From NCBI GenBank assembly GCA_946183365.1, contig CAMHAH010000005.1, forward strand, positions 62,001 through 126,000: a stretch of DNA of 64,000 nucleotides. Reading direction: 5' to 3'. Source of the DNA: an uncultured Clostridia bacterium. Its GTDB lineage: Bacteria; Bacillota; Clostridia; Oscillospirales; Acutalibacteraceae. A program made the position numbers and the translations under genes. Each line of letters starts with the position of its first letter. Position 1 is the stretch's first letter. This document shows positions 61,757 to 64,000 of the stretch, one piece after another. The notes beneath the pieces are model-generated. The model was not told where the DNA came from. It saw only the letters and a program-made list of their open reading frames with translations, and searched no databases.

Positions 61757-62188
61757 TTACTGAGCGTTTGTATCATCCTGAGTGTTGTCAACTATCTGAT
61801 CCTGAGCGTATTCAGCGGCGTTCTCGTCTGTATTGGCGTCGCTGTCGCTGTTTTCGAGACTGCCGACATTTCCGTCGCCGTCCTCTACCTCACCGTTCTC
61901 GATCATCTCGCTGACGTTCTCACCCATAGTGTCATCATCAGTGACGTCAGCCGCGGTCTCGGTCTCAGCAAGATTATCAGAGGCGTTGGTCGGGGTGATG
62001 GTCTCTCTATTATCGTCAAATAGTCCGTTGTTGTCACCCGAATACTTTGTTGCGTCATCGTTAAGATCTGAAACCACCTCAGACGCCTTGTCCTTAGCCT
62101 TGTTCATTGTGTTCTCCATGCCCTCGCAAGCGCAAAGGCAAGCCGCTGTCATAAGAGCGGCGAAACCAAGCGCGATTATTCTTTTCAT
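61757..62188 (-). CDS. Acidic lipoprotein of unknown function
   Basis: A 143-residue product with a lipoprotein-like N-terminus (MKRIIALGFAALMTAACLCAC) and an Asp/Glu/Asn/Thr-rich, apparently disordered remainder with no recognisable domain. Two cysteines near the signal end could be the lipidated residue; CAC is the better lipobox. RBS AAGGAG precedes the ATG. It sits between sigE (convergent) and a MORN protein on the same strand, so a link with sporulation is possible but only by position. Confidence 0.6.
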   Translation of the reverse strand: MKRIIALGFAALMTAACLCACEGMENTMNKAKDKASEVVSDLNDDATKYSGDNNGLFDDNRETITPTNASDNLAETETAADVTDDDTMGENVSEMIENGEVEDGDGNVGSLENSDSDANTDENAAEYAQDQIVDNTQDDTNAQ

Positions 62189-62209
62189 ATTTCGTTCTCC
62201 TTATTATAC

Positions 62210-62241
62210 AAATAAAAATTACCGCCGCATACAGCGACGGT
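62210..62241 (-). terminator. Terminator of the MORN-repeat gene
   Basis: ACCGCCGC (62221-62228) with GCGACGGT (62234-62241), one wobble pair on the transcribed minus strand, followed on that strand by AATTTTTATT. Confidence 0.75.
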
Positions 62242-62277
62242 AATAGTATTACCCGTAAAGATTGAATTATGAAAAAA

Positions 62278-63711
62278 TCAGAAATTAATAAGAGAAACGG
62301 TTTTTTCTCCGATTTTGTTTCCGTCCTTATCATAGATAGAAATGACCAAGGTGTCATCGTCGGTATAATTTGTCAAAACGGTCTTGCCGTCAGGTAATTC
62401 CTTACATACAAATTTTACCACTCCGTCGGCGGATACCCTGACGCCGTTACCCTCGGGGACGTTGTTCTTCCAGTGTCCGATATGCATTGAGCCGTCTCTA
62501 GCGCTTATTCCCACGCCCACGCCGTGACGGGCGTTCTCAAGCCAATCTCCGCTGTAGCATAAAGAGCCGTCCTTATAATAGTACGAGCCTTTGCCGGAGC
62601 GTTTGTCGTTTTCATAACAGCCCTCATACGCGGTCTTACCGAGGTCTGTAAGAGTTCTGCCATAGCCCGAACGATTGCCGTTATCATCGAGTTCACCGTA
62701 ATACTTATACATAGCGCCGTCAGCCATCACGAGCTTATCGGGTTTGATGATATCATTCTCGGGTTCTTCAACGGTATCGGTCTCGATCGCAGGCTCCGCT
62801 ATTGCGGTCTCGGGCTCATTGATATCGGGTTCTTCGGATTGTGCTTCTTCAACAGGCTCTTTATTGACCTGAACCTGCGCTATGGCTCTCACAACAGCCT
62901 CGATGCTCTTATCGTCTATTTCTTCGTTTTCTTCAGCTTTCGGTTCTTCTGTTACTTTCTGAGCGGCAGGCTTGCCGAATTCTCTCGCTTGAGTGATATC
63001 GAGCGACGAGGACAGATTGCGCTTGACGTTGAAATCTTTGGCGTTAATCTTATCGAGCAACGGAGAGTTACCGTAAATGAAAGTCTGTTCGGGAGCTTCG
63101 TTGATCTCTTTCTCTACCTGTGAAACAAAGCTGTTGTAAGAATTGAGCTGATCTTCGGACAAATAAAGAACGATGCCTTCATTGGTAGAAGCTACGGCGG
63201 TATAATCGGTAAACTCGGCTCTCACGCGCTCAGCGACTTTCTCGTCAGCGATCCCGGGAGCGTCTTTGAGCACCAAAGCTCTCGGCAGCTCCTTATCCTT
63301 ATACAAAAGGCAAAGACCGTCTCTGAGCTTTCTCGGTTCTAAAGAAGCGCATATCGCGCCGCTCTCGTCGGTATATTCAACTCTCAACAAGGTATGCAGC
63401 CTGCTGAATAACAATCTTTTGATAAGCTTGCTGTCTTTATAAAAGCAGATATGATATCTGCCGCCGTCGGCTTCGGTCACATCCTGCAAAACCGTCCCGT
63501 CAGACATACTGACAGTCCACTTAAGAGGCTTGTCCTTCTCGATACAATAATCATAGAGATGATACTCGCCTTCGCTGTTGTAGGTTATCTTATCACGTAT
63601 CTTGTCAAAATCATTAAAATAGCTTTTTCTGACCGCTGAGAGAATATCACCCTCTAAATCTAAATCGTCAAGCTTTGAAATACAAAAATTATAAAAATAC
63701 TTTATACCCAT
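62278..63711 (-). CDS. MORN-repeat protein of unknown function
   Basis: A 477-residue protein without a signal peptide. An N-terminal part of about 240 residues has no family I recognise; an acidic Glu/Pro-rich linker follows (about 245-330); and the C-terminal part holds about four MORN repeats (GELDDNGNRSGYGR, GCYENDKRSGKGSYYY, GDWLENARHGVGVG, GHWKNNVPEGNGVRV). MORN repeats often bind membranes or serve as scaffolds. The ribosome site is weak (GGTGCG). It is separated from pfkA by a long palindrome. Confidence 0.75.
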   Translation of the reverse strand: MGIKYFYNFCISKLDDLDLEGDILSAVRKSYFNDFDKIRDKITYNSEGEYHLYDYCIEKDKPLKWTVSMSDGTVLQDVTEADGGRYHICFYKDSKLIKRLLFSRLHTLLRVEYTDESGAICASLEPRKLRDGLCLLYKDKELPRALVLKDAPGIADEKVAERVRAEFTDYTAVASTNEGIVLYLSEDQLNSYNSFVSQVEKEINEAPEQTFIYGNSPLLDKINAKDFNVKRNLSSSLDITQAREFGKPAAQKVTEEPKAEENEEIDDKSIEAVVRAIAQVQVNKEPVEEAQSEEPDINEPETAIAEPAIETDTVEEPENDIIKPDKLVMADGAMYKYYGELDDNGNRSGYGRTLTDLGKTAYEGCYENDKRSGKGSYYYKDGSLCYSGDWLENARHGVGVGISARDGSMHIGHWKNNVPEGNGVRVSADGVVKFVCKELPDGKTVLTNYTDDDTLVISIYDKDGNKIGEKTVSLINF

Positions 63712-63737
63712 AAATCATTCGCACCCTATACAGTTAA

Positions 63738-63761
63738 GGCAATACCGCGTACGGTATTGCC
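63738..63761 (-). terminator. Palindrome after pfkA, probable terminator
   Basis: GGCAATACCG-CGTA-CGGTATTGCC is a perfect 10-bp stem just past the pfkA stop. The T run after it on the minus strand is weak (TTAACTG). Confidence 0.6.
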
Positions 63762-63768
63762 CTAATGA

Positions 63769-64000
63769 TCAAATAGAAACTTCAAGAGCTATATCATAGA
63801 GCTCTCTGTCGAATTGACGCGGCATATCGAGAGCCTCGGTGATATCATAATCGACGATCTCTCCGTGCTTATAGGCGACAACACGGTTGCCGATGCCCTG
63901 AGCGAGCAGATGAACGGCGGATACACCCATTGAAGTAGCCATCAGACGGTCCATCAGCGTCGGAGAACCTCCTCGCTGAACGTGACCGAGGATAGTTGCT
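63769..64000 (-). CDS. pfkA: ATP-dependent 6-phosphofructokinase, C-terminal fragment
   Basis: The window cuts the gene. The visible 77 C-terminal residues read in from the right edge and contain ATILGHVQRGGSPTLMDR, the conserved segment of bacterial PFK with the fructose 6-phosphate-binding His and Arg, then GVSAVHLLAQGIGNRVVAYK. The protein ends IALEVSI. Phosphofructokinase catalyses the committed step of glycolysis. The active-site N-terminal half lies outside the window. Confidence 0.92.
   Translation of the reverse strand, partial: ATILGHVQRGGSPTLMDRLMATSMGVSAVHLLAQGIGNRVVAYKHGEIVDYDITEALDMPRQFDRELYDIALEVSI

Overview
The window looks like a chromosomal segment of a spore-forming, low-to-moderate GC Firmicute of the Ruminococcus / Oscillospiraceae type, closest in character to the starch-degrading Ruminococcus bromii group. 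This rests on three dockerin-bearing secreted proteins (a GH13 amylase with starch-binding modules, a CotH protein and a papain-fold protease), clostridial sporulation genes (sigK, cwlD, ymxH, spoIIGA-sigE), a PolC-type replicase, AGGAGG-like ribosome sites and frequent TTG/GTG starts. No phage, insertion sequence or CRISPR array was seen.

Layout. 1-5.3 kb, plus strand: end of an unidentified gene, an uninterrupted sigK, cwlD, radA, a DUF6873-like gene, an AT-rich gap with a perfect 13-bp inverted repeat, and a lone Xer-type recombinase. 5.3-23.3 kb, mostly minus strand: a YtrA-type GntR/ABC/lipoprotein operon, a CofE-like ligase, tRNA-Gly, a SecB-like chaperone, dockerin-CotH, a lone anti-sigma-like kinase, a lipoprotein-form MTA/SAH nucleosidase, an FMN oxidoreductase, a dockerin IdeS-like protease (plus), tRNA-Gln (plus), cdaA-cdaR, a cysteine desulfurase-like gene with its DUF3343 partner, and asd-dapA-dapB. 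23.4-30.6 kb, mixed: queA-tgt-yajC-TIGR04086, RluA-type synthase, DUF1294, a family-10-like glycosyl hydrolase, mtaB and an HPr-like gene without the usual histidine. 30.7-47.2 kb, minus: the 1379-aa amylase, an AI-2E-family permease, and a long essential operon read pyrH-frr-uppS-cdsA-dxr-rseP-ispG-polC. 47.2-51.1 kb: an unusual 0.5-kb spacer, tsf, rpsB, a cell-wall hydrolase and ymxH. 51.1-59.9 kb, minus: a nine-gene V-type ATPase operon in the Enterococcus ntp order, whose rotor subunit carries the sodium-binding residues. 60.1-61.7 kb, plus: spoIIGA-sigE. 61.7-64 kb, minus: an acidic lipoprotein, a MORN-repeat protein and the 3' end of pfkA.

How it works together. Sporulation control (pro-SigE with its protease, pro-SigK, CwlD for spore cortex), cell-envelope precursors (UppS, CdsA, DXP-pathway enzymes, diaminopimelate from asd-dapA-dapB), c-di-AMP signalling and sodium/proton energetics sit among secreted starch-degrading machinery. 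The dockerin proteins imply cohesin scaffoldins elsewhere in the genome.

Most worth a second look: (i) three loci where one hairpin appears to be at once a terminator and the Shine-Dalgarno site of the next gene; (ii) a candidate self-contained Xer/dif-like site at an apparent strand-bias switch; (iii) a repeat element found in two V-ATPase operon spacers; (iv) a spoIIG promoter with very long spacing like that of B. subtilis; (v) an HPr homologue without the phosphorylatable histidine; (vi) an apparently exported MTA/SAH nucleosidase. All reading was by eye; no database search was run.
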